A program made the position numbers and the translations under genes. A stretch of DNA of 64,000 nt from Pimelobacter simplex (GTDB lineage Bacteria; Actinomycetota; Actinomycetes; Propionibacteriales; Nocardioidaceae). Of the stretch, positions 42,014-49,832 are shown piece after piece. The notes under the pieces were generated by a model, which saw nothing but the letters and a program-made list of their open reading frames with translations, had not been told where the DNA came from and ran no database searches. Position 1 is the stretch's first letter. Each line of letters opens with the position of its first letter. The stretch covers positions 5,332,001 through 5,396,000 of the forward strand of contig NZ_CP096276.1 of assembly GCF_024662235.1 (NCBI RefSeq), in the 5' to 3' direction.

Positions 42014-42820
42014 GTGCCCACCCACCGACCACAGGTGGTCGCCCATCGCGGCGCCAGTCACGAGCTCGCCGAGCACACCCTCGGCGCGTACCTCAAGGCG
42101 CTCGACACCGGCGCCGGCGGCTTGGAGTGCGACGTACGGCTCACCGCCGACGGCCACCTGGTGTGCGTGCACGACCGCGACCTGCGGCGTACGGCGGCCA
42201 CCAAGGGGCTCGTCTCGACGATGGACCTCGCCGAGCTCTCCGAGCTCGACTTCGCCGCCTGGAAGAACCCCTGGGCCGACCTCGACGACGAGGCAGCCGA
42301 GGAGGACGAGGCGCTGCGCGGGGTGCTCACCCTGCGCAAGCTGCTCGAGACGGTCGCCGACTACGACCGCCGGGTGGAGGTCGCGATCGAGACCAAGCAC
42401 CCGACCCGCTTCGGCGGCCTGGTCGAGAAGCGGCTGGTCGAGATGCTCCGCGACTTCGGCTGGGACCGTGAGGGCGCGCCGGTGCGGGTGATGAGCTTCT
42501 CGTTCACGGCGCTCCAGCGGGTGGAGCGGCTGGCCCCCGAGGTCCGCCTCGTGCAGCTGGTCGACAAGCCCAACTACTGGCCGATGCTCAAGCGCGTGGT
42601 CGGCCGCGACTGGATCGTCGGCCCCGGGATCAAGATGCTGCGCGACCACCCCCGGGTCGCCGACTCGATCGCCCGCAGCGGGCGCGACGTCCACGTCTGG
42701 ACGGTCAACAAGGAGAAGGACCTCCAGCGCTGCCTCGACCTCGGCGTCAAGGCGGTCATCAGCGACCGGCCGCGCCTGATGCTCGACCTGCTGGACGAGC
42801 GGTTCGGGCCCGACCAGTAG
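42014..42820 (+). CDS. Glycerophosphodiester phosphodiesterase
   Basis: This 268-residue protein has VVAHRGASHELAEHT (catalytic His and Arg-Gly), GGLECDVRLTADGHLVCVHD (metal-binding Glu-x-Asp and second catalytic His) and RVEVAIETKHPTRF (metal Glu and Lys). The C-terminal VHVWTVNKEKDLQRCLDLGV completes the GDPD TIM barrel. It hydrolyses deacylated glycerophospholipids to glycerol-3-phosphate. There is no signal peptide, so it is cytoplasmic. GTG start; CAGACT ends 6 nt upstream. An acidic insert (DDEAAEEDEA) is peculiar. Confidence 0.9.
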   Translation: MPTHRPQVVAHRGASHELAEHTLGAYLKALDTGAGGLECDVRLTADGHLVCVHDRDLRRTAATKGLVSTMDLAELSELDFAAWKNPWADLDDEAAEEDEALRGVLTLRKLLETVADYDRRVEVAIETKHPTRFGGLVEKRLVEMLRDFGWDREGAPVRVMSFSFTALQRVERLAPEVRLVQLVDKPNYWPMLKRVVGRDWIVGPGIKMLRDHPRVADSIARSGRDVHVWTVNKEKDLQRCLDLGVKAVISDRPRLMLDLLDERFGPDQ

Positions 42821-42830
42821 TTTCTGCCGC

Positions 42831-43766
42831 ATGGCGAAGAAGAACCGCACCAAGTCCGCGTCCGAGACCCCGGCCGGCGAGGTCGGCCCGCGGCAGCCCT
42901 GCCCCTGCGGCTCGGGCAAGCGCTACAAGGCGTGCCACGGCGCGCCCGGCGGTGCCCAGATCTTCGTCAAGCGCCCGTTCGAGGGGCTCCCGTCGGAGTG
43001 CGACATCGTCGCGCTGCGCGAGCTGGTCCCCGCCGCGACCGCGCCCCTGACCCTCACCGGTGAGCACGCCGACCGCGTGGTCAAGCTCTGCACCCTGCTG
43101 CCGATGGCGGCGCCCGCGCTCGTCCGCGACAGCGGCGAGGTCTGGCTCGGCCTCCAGGTCCAGCACGGCTTCGGCGACCCGGCCCGCGACCTCGGCGCCG
43201 TCCTGCTCGAGGCGCTCGCCGCCGAGCCCGGCGCCGGCATGGTCGGCCTGACCGACCCGCCGGGAGCCGGCCCGCGCCTCCAGGACCTCGTCGCCGACGG
43301 CGACCTCGCGGTCGAGGTGCACGAGGGCTTCGACTACTGGGTCTCCGACATGGACCCGAGCTCCGAGCTCGCCCAGGCCCTGGAGCAGGCCGACGGCGCC
43401 GCCGCCCCGACCGCCCGGCTGACCGAGGTCACCGCGGCGTACTGGACCCGGATGGGCGCCAAGGAGCACCTGCGCTGGGTGATGCCCGAGCCCGAGGACG
43501 CCCTCCTCGACGCGCTCGCCCGCCTGCACGTGACCGGCGACGACGTGATCGTCCCCGAGGCCCGCTTCGTCGGCATGTTCCGCGCCCACGGCCTGCTCGC
43601 CCCGGTCTGGGACCTGCCGGTCGGCACCGGCGCCGAGGCTCTCGAGCAGCCGGCCGCCGCGTTCAAGGCCAAGCTCGACGCGGCCCTCGCCGACACCTCC
43701 GACCTGACCACCGAGCAGCGCTCGGCCCGCAACGGGCTGGCCAACCGCCAGGTCACCATCCGCTGA
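42831..43766 (+). CDS. DUF5926 protein with SEC-C zinc motif
   Basis: This 311-residue protein begins with a Lys-rich segment and a SEC-C motif, RQPCPCGSGKRYKACHG (about residues 22-38), a zinc-binding finger of SecA-type tails. It continues with an actinobacteria-specific domain (VALRELVPAATAPLTLTG, LRWVMPEPEDALLDALARLH). Function is unknown. The promoter is unusual: its TAGTTT element (42818-42823) begins with the stop codon of the GDPD gene and ends 7 nt before the ATG, so leaderless initiation occurs directly at the preceding gene's end. Confidence 0.8.
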   Translation: MAKKNRTKSASETPAGEVGPRQPCPCGSGKRYKACHGAPGGAQIFVKRPFEGLPSECDIVALRELVPAATAPLTLTGEHADRVVKLCTLLPMAAPALVRDSGEVWLGLQVQHGFGDPARDLGAVLLEALAAEPGAGMVGLTDPPGAGPRLQDLVADGDLAVEVHEGFDYWVSDMDPSSELAQALEQADGAAAPTARLTEVTAAYWTRMGAKEHLRWVMPEPEDALLDALARLHVTGDDVIVPEARFVGMFRAHGLLAPVWDLPVGTGAEALEQPAAAFKAKLDAALADTSDLTTEQRSARNGLANRQVTIR

Positions 43767-43787
43767 CCCGGCACCCCGCGCGGCGGG

Positions 43788-44831
43788 TCAGTCGCGGGCC
43801 TGCACCGCCCAGACCTTGAGCCGGGAGTAGCCCTTGACCGAGACCCGGCGCAGCCGCCGGAACCGGTACGCGCCGGTCCCGGTGTGCTCGTCGGCGTCCT
43901 CGGTGTCCTCGGTCTTGTCGGCGGAGTCGTCCGCGCGGCCGGTCAGCGCCTCGTAGGCGCCGAGGTCGACCAGCACGGTGCTCGGCCGGGCCACCGAGGT
44001 GAGCCGGGCGGCGATGTTGACGACGGGGCCGAAGACGTCGCCGAGACGGGTGACCACGTCGCCGTACGCGAGGCCGGCGCGGACCGCGGGGAACGGGTCC
44101 TCGGGGTCGGCGCCGCGGCGGGTGAGCTCGAGGGCGACCTCGGTCAGCGCCTCGGCGGAGTCGGCGACGATGAGCAGCTCGTCGCCGATGTTCTTGATGA
44201 TCCGGCCGCCGCGGTCGACGGTGAGGCCGAGCACGGTGGACTCGAAGGACTCCAGCCAGCCGACCAGCTCGCGGTCGGACAGGGTCCGCGAGCGCGAGGT
44301 GTAGCCGACGATGTCGACGAAGCACACCGCCAGCGGCACGGACGGTCCCGACGACCGCTCGGCGAGCAGGCGCGCGGCGGCGCTGAGCAGGTGCCGGCGC
44401 CAGACGTAGCTCTGGAGCTCCTCGACCCGCGGCATCACCTCGTCGGAGACCGCGAGCAGGCCCTCGGTCGGGTCCGCGCCCAGGTCCTCGGCGACCGACG
44501 CGAGGAGCGCGACCTGCCAGTCGGCCAGCCGGGCGAAGCTGCGACCCCAGGTCCGGACCAGGCCGTCCTGGCGCTCCTGGCTCAGCACACCGAGCCGGAT
44601 CAGGTCGTTGGTCAGCTGGAGCGCGCGGACGTCGGCGCTGGTGAACGCCGCCTCGTCGTCCGGCACGTGCGCGAAGCCGAGCAGGTGCCACAGCTCGTTC
44701 GCCGTCTCCAGCGGTACGCCGGCCTGGGCCGCGACCTCCTGCTGGGTCAGCGCGGGACGCTCGCCGAGGAGGTGGTCCTCGAGCGCGCCGATGACCCCGC
44801 CGTCGCCGGCGGGGTCAGGCGTCGATGTCAC
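43788..44831 (-). CDS. Class III adenylate cyclase with Rv1264-like regulatory domain
   Basis: This 347-residue protein has an N-terminal helical domain of about 170 residues like the pH-sensing autoinhibitory module of mycobacterial Rv1264. The cyclase homology domain has metal Asp in VCFVDIVGYTSRS, substrate Lys and second metal Asp in RIIKNIGDELLIV, adenine-specifying Asp in GDVFGPVVNIAARLTSVA, and the transition-state Asn and Arg in VNIAAR. All catalytic residues are therefore present. It makes cAMP in the cytoplasm. An acidic insert (DSADKTEDTEDADE) precedes the last strand. The cNMP-binding gene lies 7 nt upstream in the same operon. Confidence 0.88.
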   Translation of the reverse strand: MTSTPDPAGDGGVIGALEDHLLGERPALTQQEVAAQAGVPLETANELWHLLGFAHVPDDEAAFTSADVRALQLTNDLIRLGVLSQERQDGLVRTWGRSFARLADWQVALLASVAEDLGADPTEGLLAVSDEVMPRVEELQSYVWRRHLLSAAARLLAERSSGPSVPLAVCFVDIVGYTSRSRTLSDRELVGWLESFESTVLGLTVDRGGRIIKNIGDELLIVADSAEALTEVALELTRRGADPEDPFPAVRAGLAYGDVVTRLGDVFGPVVNIAARLTSVARPSTVLVDLGAYEALTGRADDSADKTEDTEDADEHTGTGAYRFRRLRRVSVKGYSRLKVWAVQARD

Positions 44832-44838
44832 GAGACGA

Positions 44839-45213
44839 TCAGCCCGCGTTGCCGAGGCGCGACTGCGCGACCTCGACGAGCGCCTCGTGGAACGCCGGCC
44901 ACTCGGCGTCCAGCTCGCGCAGGGTCTCGTCCGTCAGGTGGATCGTGTCGAGCGGCGTGAGCGCCACGATGGTCGCGCTGCGCAGCTTCTTGCCGACGAT
45001 CGCGGCCTCGCCGACGATGTCGCCGGGGCCGAGCTGAGCGATCTCCGCGCCGTCGCGACGGACCGACACCGTGCCCGACAGGAGGATGTAGGCCTTGTCG
45101 GCCGGGGTGTCCTCCCAGATCGGCGACCAGCCCTCGGGGAGCTTCACCCGCCGACCGGTCGCGCTGATCCGCGCGATCTCCTGGGGGGAGAAGTGCTCGA
45201 AGAACGTTGCCAT
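44839..45213 (-). CDS. Single-domain cyclic-nucleotide-binding protein
   Basis: This 124-residue protein consists only of a cyclic-nucleotide-binding beta-barrel: YILLSGTVSVRRDGAEIAQLGPGDIVGE then AAIVGKKLRSATIVALT, equivalent to the phosphate-binding cassette, with the Arg (RSATI) that contacts the cyclic phosphate in CAP-type proteins. It has no DNA-binding domain. It is first in a two-gene operon with the adenylate cyclase (7-nt gap), so it may sense the cyclase's own product, as a feedback subunit or cAMP buffer. Its 93-bp upstream spacer holds the promoter. Confidence 0.83.
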   Translation of the reverse strand: MATFFEHFSPQEIARISATGRRVKLPEGWSPIWEDTPADKAYILLSGTVSVRRDGAEIAQLGPGDIVGEAAIVGKKLRSATIVALTPLDTIHLTDETLRELDAEWPAFHEALVEVAQSRLGNAG

Positions 45214-45306
45214 GCTGACCCTTTCGCTCGGCCGTCCCGTCGACCTTAGTGTGATCGGCGGCGGCTGGGGAGACCTACTTGCAACAACGTGTCCCGGTAA
45301 GTCGCG

Positions 45307-46544
45307 TTATCCCCCCGGTACGACGAGCGGGTCGCGCACCACCGGACAGCTCAGGCAGCGCGGTCCGCCGCGCCCCGATCCGATCTCCGACCCGGCGATC
45401 CGGATCACCTCGATGCCGGCCGCCTCCAGGCACGCGTTGGTCGCGTCGTTGCGCTCGTAGGCGACCGCCAGCCGGGGTGCGAGGGCGAGCGTGTTGTTGC
45501 CGTCGTCCCACTGCTCGCGCTCGGCGGTGACCGGGTCGAGCCCGGTCTCGATCCGGTGCAGGACGTCGATCCCCATCGCCGCGGCCGCGGCCACCAGGAA
45601 GGGCTCGGGCGGGGCCACCCGCAGCACGCCCGTGCCCGGCTCGGCCTCGGTGATCGCATGGGCGGTGAGGCTGTCGGCGACGTGGGGGTACATCACCACC
45701 CGGTCGACGTCGACCATCGTGCAGACCGTGTCGAGGTGCATGGTGGCGCGCTCGCGCGGGATCGGTACGGCGAGCAGCGTGGTCGCCACCCCCGCCGCGA
45801 ACGCCTCGCGGGCCAGCCGCTCCGCACCCGCCGCGGTGGTCCGCTCACCGACGCCGACGGCGAGCACCCCGGCGCCAGCTGGAGCACGTCGCCGCCCTCG
45901 ACCGGCTCGCGGTCGTGGCCGTGGAGCAGCCCGGCGCCCGCGAAGCGCGGGTGGTGGCGGTAGATCAGCCCGGTCAGGTGGGCCTCGCGCCGCCGGGCCT
46001 CGGTGGCCAGCGAGGTCACCGCGACCCGGTCGCGCAGCCACACCGAGGAGTCGCGGGTGAAGAGCAGGTTCGGCAGCGGGTCGAGGAGGAAGCCGTCCGG
46101 CGCCAGCAGCGAGGTGACGAGCGTCCCGCGGATCCCCGCGCGCACCTCGTCGTTGCGCACCCCGGCCGTCAGCAGCCGGGTCAGGTCCTCGGGAGCCGCG
46201 TCGAGGAACAGTCCCCGCAGGTGGTCGCGGACCGCGTCGCCGAGGTCGCGGGCGTTGCGTCCGGCGAGGGTGGTCTCGACGATCGCGGCCCGCGCGTCGT
46301 CGTACTGGAGGGTCTGGGTGAGCAGCTCGGTCAGGTAGAGCACCTCGACGTCGCGCTCGCGCAGCGCCGCGGCGAAGGCGTCGTGCTCGTCCTGCGCCTG
46401 GCCCACCCAGGGGATGCCGTCGAACAGCAGCCGGTCGTGGTTCTGGGGGGTGAGCCGCTCGAGCTCGGCTCCGGGCCGGTGGAGCAGGACGGTGCGCAGC
46501 CGCCCGACCTCGCTGTCGGCTCCGGCTCTCGCTGGGCTCGCCAT
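45307..46544 (-). CDS. arcA: Arginine deiminase, interrupted by a frameshift
   Basis: Two frames join into an arginine deiminase of about 412 residues. The N-terminal part (46544 to about 45870) has [32 protein letters not shown] and [11 protein letters not shown]; the C-terminal part has [40 protein letters not shown] and the catalytic [14 protein letters not shown]. The break lies in a G4 run, where one added G restores one reading frame ([14 protein letters not shown]). This is either a sequencing error or a recent inactivation. The enzyme converts arginine to citrulline and ammonia. No arcB or arcC neighbours. TAGGGT lies 6 nt before the ATG. Confidence 0.85.
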
Positions 46545-46579
46545 GGCCCCACCCTAGGCGGCGGGGCCCGACCGCCCGG

Positions 46580-47410
46580 TCAGCCTCGGGTGGGGTCGGC
46601 CGGGTAGACCCCGAGAACCTTGATGTCGGTCGTGAAGAAGGTCAGCTCCTCGAGCGCCCGCTTGAGACCGGGGTCGTCGGGGTGGCCGTCGACCTCGGCG
46701 AGGAACTGGGTCGCGGCGAAGTGCCCGCCCACCATGTAGCTCTCGAGCTTGGTCATGTTGATGCCGTTGGTCGCGAACCCGCCGAGCGCCTTGTAGAGCG
46801 CGGCCGGGAGGTTGCGGACGTTGAAGACGAAGCTCGTCACGACCGGGCCGTTGCCCTGGGGCGCCTGGATGAACTCCGGCGAGAGCAGCACGAACCGGGT
46901 CGTGTTGTGGTCCTCGTCCTCGACGTCCTCACGCAGGATCTCGAGGCCGTAGATCTCCGCGGCCAGCGGCGGCGCGATCGCGGCCTGCGTCGGGTCGGCC
47001 GCCTCGGCGATCTCGCGCGCGGCCCCGGCGGTGTCGCCGGAGATGATCGGCGTCAGGCCGAGCTCGCGGATGATCTTGCGGCACTGACCCAGCGCGTGGA
47101 CGTGGCTGTGCACGGTGCGCAGCGTGTCGACCGTCGCCCCCGGGTTCACCATGAGGTGGAACTGGATGCGCAGGAAGTGCTCGGCGATGATGTGCAGGCC
47201 CGAGTCGGGCAGGAAGTGGTGGATGTCGGCCACCCGTCCCGCGATCGAGTTGTCGATCGGGATCAGCGCCAGGTCGCAGTCCCCGCTGCTCACCGCCGCG
47301 AACACGTCCTCGAACGACGCGCACGCCACGGCTTCCGCCTCCGGGTAGTGCTGCTTGCACACGATGTGCGAGTTGGCGCCGGGTTCCCCCTGGTACGCGA
47401 TACGGACCAT
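46580..47410 (-). CDS. pheA: Prephenate dehydratase
   Basis: This 276-residue protein has a catalytic domain ([35 protein letters not shown]; catalytic Thr in [11 protein letters not shown] at about 178) and a C-terminal ACT domain ([41 protein letters not shown]) for phenylalanine feedback. ESYM replaces the more common ESRP of the ACT domain, as in the branch that starts with GEPGANSH. It converts prephenate to phenylpyruvate. TACGCT lies 6 nt before the ATG (leaderless). Confidence 0.92.
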   Translation of the reverse strand: MVRIAYQGEPGANSHIVCKQHYPEAEAVACASFEDVFAAVSSGDCDLALIPIDNSIAGRVADIHHFLPDSGLHIIAEHFLRIQFHLMVNPGATVDTLRTVHSHVHALGQCRKIIRELGLTPIISGDTAGAAREIAEAADPTQAAIAPPLAAEIYGLEILREDVEDEDHNTTRFVLLSPEFIQAPQGNGPVVTSFVFNVRNLPAALYKALGGFATNGINMTKLESYMVGGHFAATQFLAEVDGHPDDPGLKRALEELTFFTTDIKVLGVYPADPTRG

Positions 47411-47474
47411 GCGCCCAGCGTAGTGGCGGCGCGTGGCCGCGCTCGGCGGCGTCTCGTTGACTACCGTCGGGCCC

Positions 47475-47873
47475 ATGGCCGTCGTCCTCGCGCTCCTCGC
47501 TCTCCTGCTGGCCGCCGCGGCCCTCGCCGTGGCCCTGCGCAACGGCCGTCGTACCTCGGCGGAGGTGGGGGACGACCTCCCTGCCGACGCCGCCGGCCTG
47601 CGCCGCGAGGTCGCCGCCCTCCGGGCCGAGGCGGCCGGCGCGCTGCGGCACCTGGCCGTCGTACGGTACGACGCCTTCGACGAGATGGGCGGACGCCTGT
47701 CGTGGTCGCTCGCGCTGCTGGACGACGCGGGCGACGGGGTCGTGCTCACCTCCATCCGCGGCCGGAACGAGGCCCGGACCTACGCCAAGTCCGTCGCCGG
47801 CTGGGCCGGCGACCAGGAGCTCTCGCCCGAGGAGGCCGAGGCGGTCGCCCACGCCCGCATGGCCCGCATGTGA
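47475..47873 (+). CDS. DUF4446 protein
   Basis: This 132-residue protein has an N-terminal hydrophobic helix (VVLALLALLLAAAALAVAL), a short helical linker (AAGLRREVAALRAEAAGALRH) and the conserved VVRYDAFDEMGGRLSWSLALLDDAGDGVVLTSIRGRNEARTYAK-type block of DUF4446. It is a membrane-anchored protein of unknown role. ATG 47475 is preferred because TACCGT ends 7 nt upstream; the longer in-frame start at 47433 lies within that promoter. Confidence 0.83.
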   Translation: MAVVLALLALLLAAAALAVALRNGRRTSAEVGDDLPADAAGLRREVAALRAEAAGALRHLAVVRYDAFDEMGGRLSWSLALLDDAGDGVVLTSIRGRNEARTYAKSVAGWAGDQELSPEEAEAVAHARMARM

Positions 47874-47880
47874 CCCCCGC

Positions 47881-47988
47881 CGAAGTCGCAGGGTTGCCCC
47901 CGCGAAGTAGCACGTTCCGGCGGGCGAAGTAGCAGGGTTGGCCCTCTGAGGGTGCAGGTTTCCCGGTGCGAGGTTGCAGGGTGGCGGG
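47881..47988. repeat. Degenerate tandem repeat, about 22-bp unit
   Basis: Five successive units resemble GCGAAGTAGCAGGGTTGCC: CGAAGTCGCAGGGTTG, GCGAAGTAGCACGTTCC, GCGAAGTAGCAGGGTTGG, GAGGGTGCAGGTTTCCC and GCGAGGTTGCAGGGTGG. Divergence increases towards the end. It lies in the 331-bp non-coding spacer between DUF4446 and the convergent PAP2-kinase gene, just before a nested palindrome. No function known to me; it is neither CRISPR-like (no unique spacers) nor coding. Confidence 0.6.
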
Positions 47989-48002
47989 TGAGCGTGGTTG
48001 CG

Positions 48003-48168
48003 GTGGCGGCCGCGCTTAGCCGGCCGTCCCCCGCCGTCAAGGACCCTCGCTTCGCTCGGTCCGCTTCGCGGCGGGCTTCGGGCGTCCTTGACTGCGGGGC
48101 CTGACGGCCGGCTGGGCGGCGCGACAACGGCACGGGCTCCGCCCGCGCCGCCGCTATGCGGCCGCCAC
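48003..48168. repeat. 166-bp nested palindromic element
   Basis: Three perfect, correctly nested arm pairs: GTGGCGGCCGC (48003-48013) with GCGGCCGCCAC (48158-48168); AGCCGGCCGTC (48018-48028) with GACGGCCGGCT (48103-48113); GTCAAGGAC (48036-48044) with GTCCTTGAC (48084-48092). The centre has CTTCG-rich sequence. It fills the rest of the spacer between convergent genes, with further GGCCTTCGGCC hairpins at 48180-48204. It may be a mobile palindromic repeat (REP/BIME-like), a strong bidirectional terminator, or an RNA. Confidence 0.6.
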
Positions 48169-48204
48169 CTGGGGCGGCCTCGGCCTTCGGCCTTTGGCCT
48201 TCGG

Positions 48205-49788
48205 CTAGGTCGTGCGGGGGACCCGGACCAGCACGCGGCCGTGGACGCACTCCATCCGCAGCTCCGAGCCGAGCCCGATGGTGTCGCCGTCGAGCTGGCG
48301 GGGCACCTCCCCCGAGGCCCGTACGACGACCGTGCGCCCCGTCATCCGCGCCACCGACTCCCCGGCGTTGTGCTCGCGCCGGGTCATCACGCGCAGCACC
48401 AGCGGGATCCAGCTCAGGAACCGCCGCGGATACAGCAGTACGACGTCCAGCTGGCCGTCGTCGATCGTCGCGTCCGGCAGGAGGTTCATGCCGCCCTGGA
48501 GGCTGCCGACGTTGCCGATGACGCAGGTGCGGGCGCGGTGCTTGGTGAAGGGCCCGTCGTCGACGGAGATCTCGAGCTTCATCGTCGGGAACATCAGGCC
48601 CTTGAGCGCGGAGAGCACGTAGGCGAGCCAGCCGACCTTCTTCTTGAGGTCCTCGTTGACGCCCTCCATGATCGCGGCGTCGAAGCCCATGCCGGCCATC
48701 ACCATGAAGTGCGTCGGCTCGATGCCGTCGCCGTCGACCTCGACCATGTCGATGGCGCGGTCCTGGCCGGTGAGGGCGATGTCGATGGCGGCGCGGATGA
48801 AGAGGGGGACCTCGAGGTTGCGGGCGAGGAGGTTGCCCGTCCCCGCCGGTACGACGCCCACCGGGATGCCCGTACCGGCGAGCTCGGCGCAGACCTCGCG
48901 GACGGTGCCGTCGCCGCCGCAGACGATGACCAGGTCGGCGCCGTTGACGGCGGCCTGCTCGGCCTGGCCGGTGCCGGAGTCCTCGACGGTGGTGAGGTAC
49001 CACTGCGGGATGCTCCAGCCGGACTCGAGGGCCATCTGGGTGACCATCGTCTGGAACTGCTCGACCGACTCGACCTTGATCGGGTTGAGGACGACGGCGA
49101 GGTTGCGCGCCGACGGGAAGGGCTCGGGCAGGGGTTCGGCCTTGAGGGCGTGGCTGCGGGGGAGCGGGCTGTAGAGCGCGAGGGCGAGGAGCAGGACGCC
49201 GACGCCGAGGAGGGTGCCGCCGAGGACGTCGCTGGGGTAGTGGCGGCCGAGGAGGATCCGGTCGGCGGCGACGAGGGCCCAGGCGAGGACGGCGAGGGTG
49301 CAGACGAGCCGGCGCAGGGCCGTACGCCGGATGAGCATGGCGGCGACCACGATCACCAGGCCCGCGAAGGCCGCGGCGGCCGAGCTGTGGCCGGAGGGGA
49401 AGGCGTTGGAGTGCAGGAAGTACTCGGGGTCCTGCCAGACCGGGCGGCCGCGGCCGACGAGGACCTTGGTCAGGTAGGTCAGCAGGGCGGTGGAGGCCAT
49501 CACGACGGCGATGAGGATGCCGGCGCGGCGGAAGCCGCGGAGCAGGCCGCCGGCGGCGAACACGATGGTCGCGATCGTCATCCAGAGGGTGCCGCCGGCC
49601 ACCTCGATGAAGCGCAGGGGGTGCTCCAGCCAGGAGCGGTCGCCGGCCCACTGCCGCGCCGCCTCGCCGTGGCTGTCGAGGTCGGTCAGCCAGGACAGCT
49701 CCGCGGCGACGGCCAGGGCGATCGCGGCGAAGAGGACGAGGCAGACCAGCGCGGAGAGCAGCGGGGTCTGGCGGGGGCGGTCGAGCAC
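48205..49788 (-). CDS. PAP2 phosphatase-diacylglycerol kinase fusion
   Basis: This 527-residue fusion has an N-terminal half with about six membrane helices and the PAP2 phosphatase motifs (KVLVGRGRP, SNAFPSGHSSAAAAF, RILLGRHYPSDVLGG). The C-terminal half (from about residue 235) is a lipid kinase catalytic domain with DLVIVCGGDGTVREVCAEL and VGVVPAGTGNLLARNL. Phosphatidic acid phosphatase and diacylglycerol kinase activities oppose each other, so the fusion may balance lipid intermediates or act on undecaprenyl- or other isoprenoid lipids. GTG start with TAAACT 6 nt upstream (leaderless). Divergent from an aldo-keto reductase. Confidence 0.88.
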   Translation of the reverse strand: MLDRPRQTPLLSALVCLVLFAAIALAVAAELSWLTDLDSHGEAARQWAGDRSWLEHPLRFIEVAGGTLWMTIATIVFAAGGLLRGFRRAGILIAVVMASTALLTYLTKVLVGRGRPVWQDPEYFLHSNAFPSGHSSAAAAFAGLVIVVAAMLIRRTALRRLVCTLAVLAWALVAADRILLGRHYPSDVLGGTLLGVGVLLLALALYSPLPRSHALKAEPLPEPFPSARNLAVVLNPIKVESVEQFQTMVTQMALESGWSIPQWYLTTVEDSGTGQAEQAAVNGADLVIVCGGDGTVREVCAELAGTGIPVGVVPAGTGNLLARNLEVPLFIRAAIDIALTGQDRAIDMVEVDGDGIEPTHFMVMAGMGFDAAIMEGVNEDLKKKVGWLAYVLSALKGLMFPTMKLEISVDDGPFTKHRARTCVIGNVGSLQGGMNLLPDATIDDGQLDVVLLYPRRFLSWIPLVLRVMTRREHNAGESVARMTGRTVVVRASGEVPRQLDGDTIGLGSELRMECVHGRVLVRVPRTT

Positions 49789-49802
49789 CAGCGGAGTTTA
49801 TC

Positions 49803-49820
49803 GAGCGTGGGCCCACGCTC
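49803..49820. promoter_or_regulatory. Perfect 18-bp palindrome between two leaderless promoters
   Basis: GAGCGTGGGCCCACGCTC lies in the 44-bp gap between the PAP2-kinase GTG (49788) and the aldo-keto reductase ATG (49833), directly adjoining the reductase's TACGGT (49821-49826) and 2 nt from the kinase's TAAACT (49800-49795). A single protein could block both. No regulator gene is adjacent. Confidence 0.5.
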
Positions 49821-49832
49821 TACGGTCGAGAC

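Noticed and set aside
47881..47988. Tandem 22-bp units considered as CRISPR
   Set aside because: No constant repeat/variable spacer pattern; units are degenerate and adjacent, and there are no cas genes.
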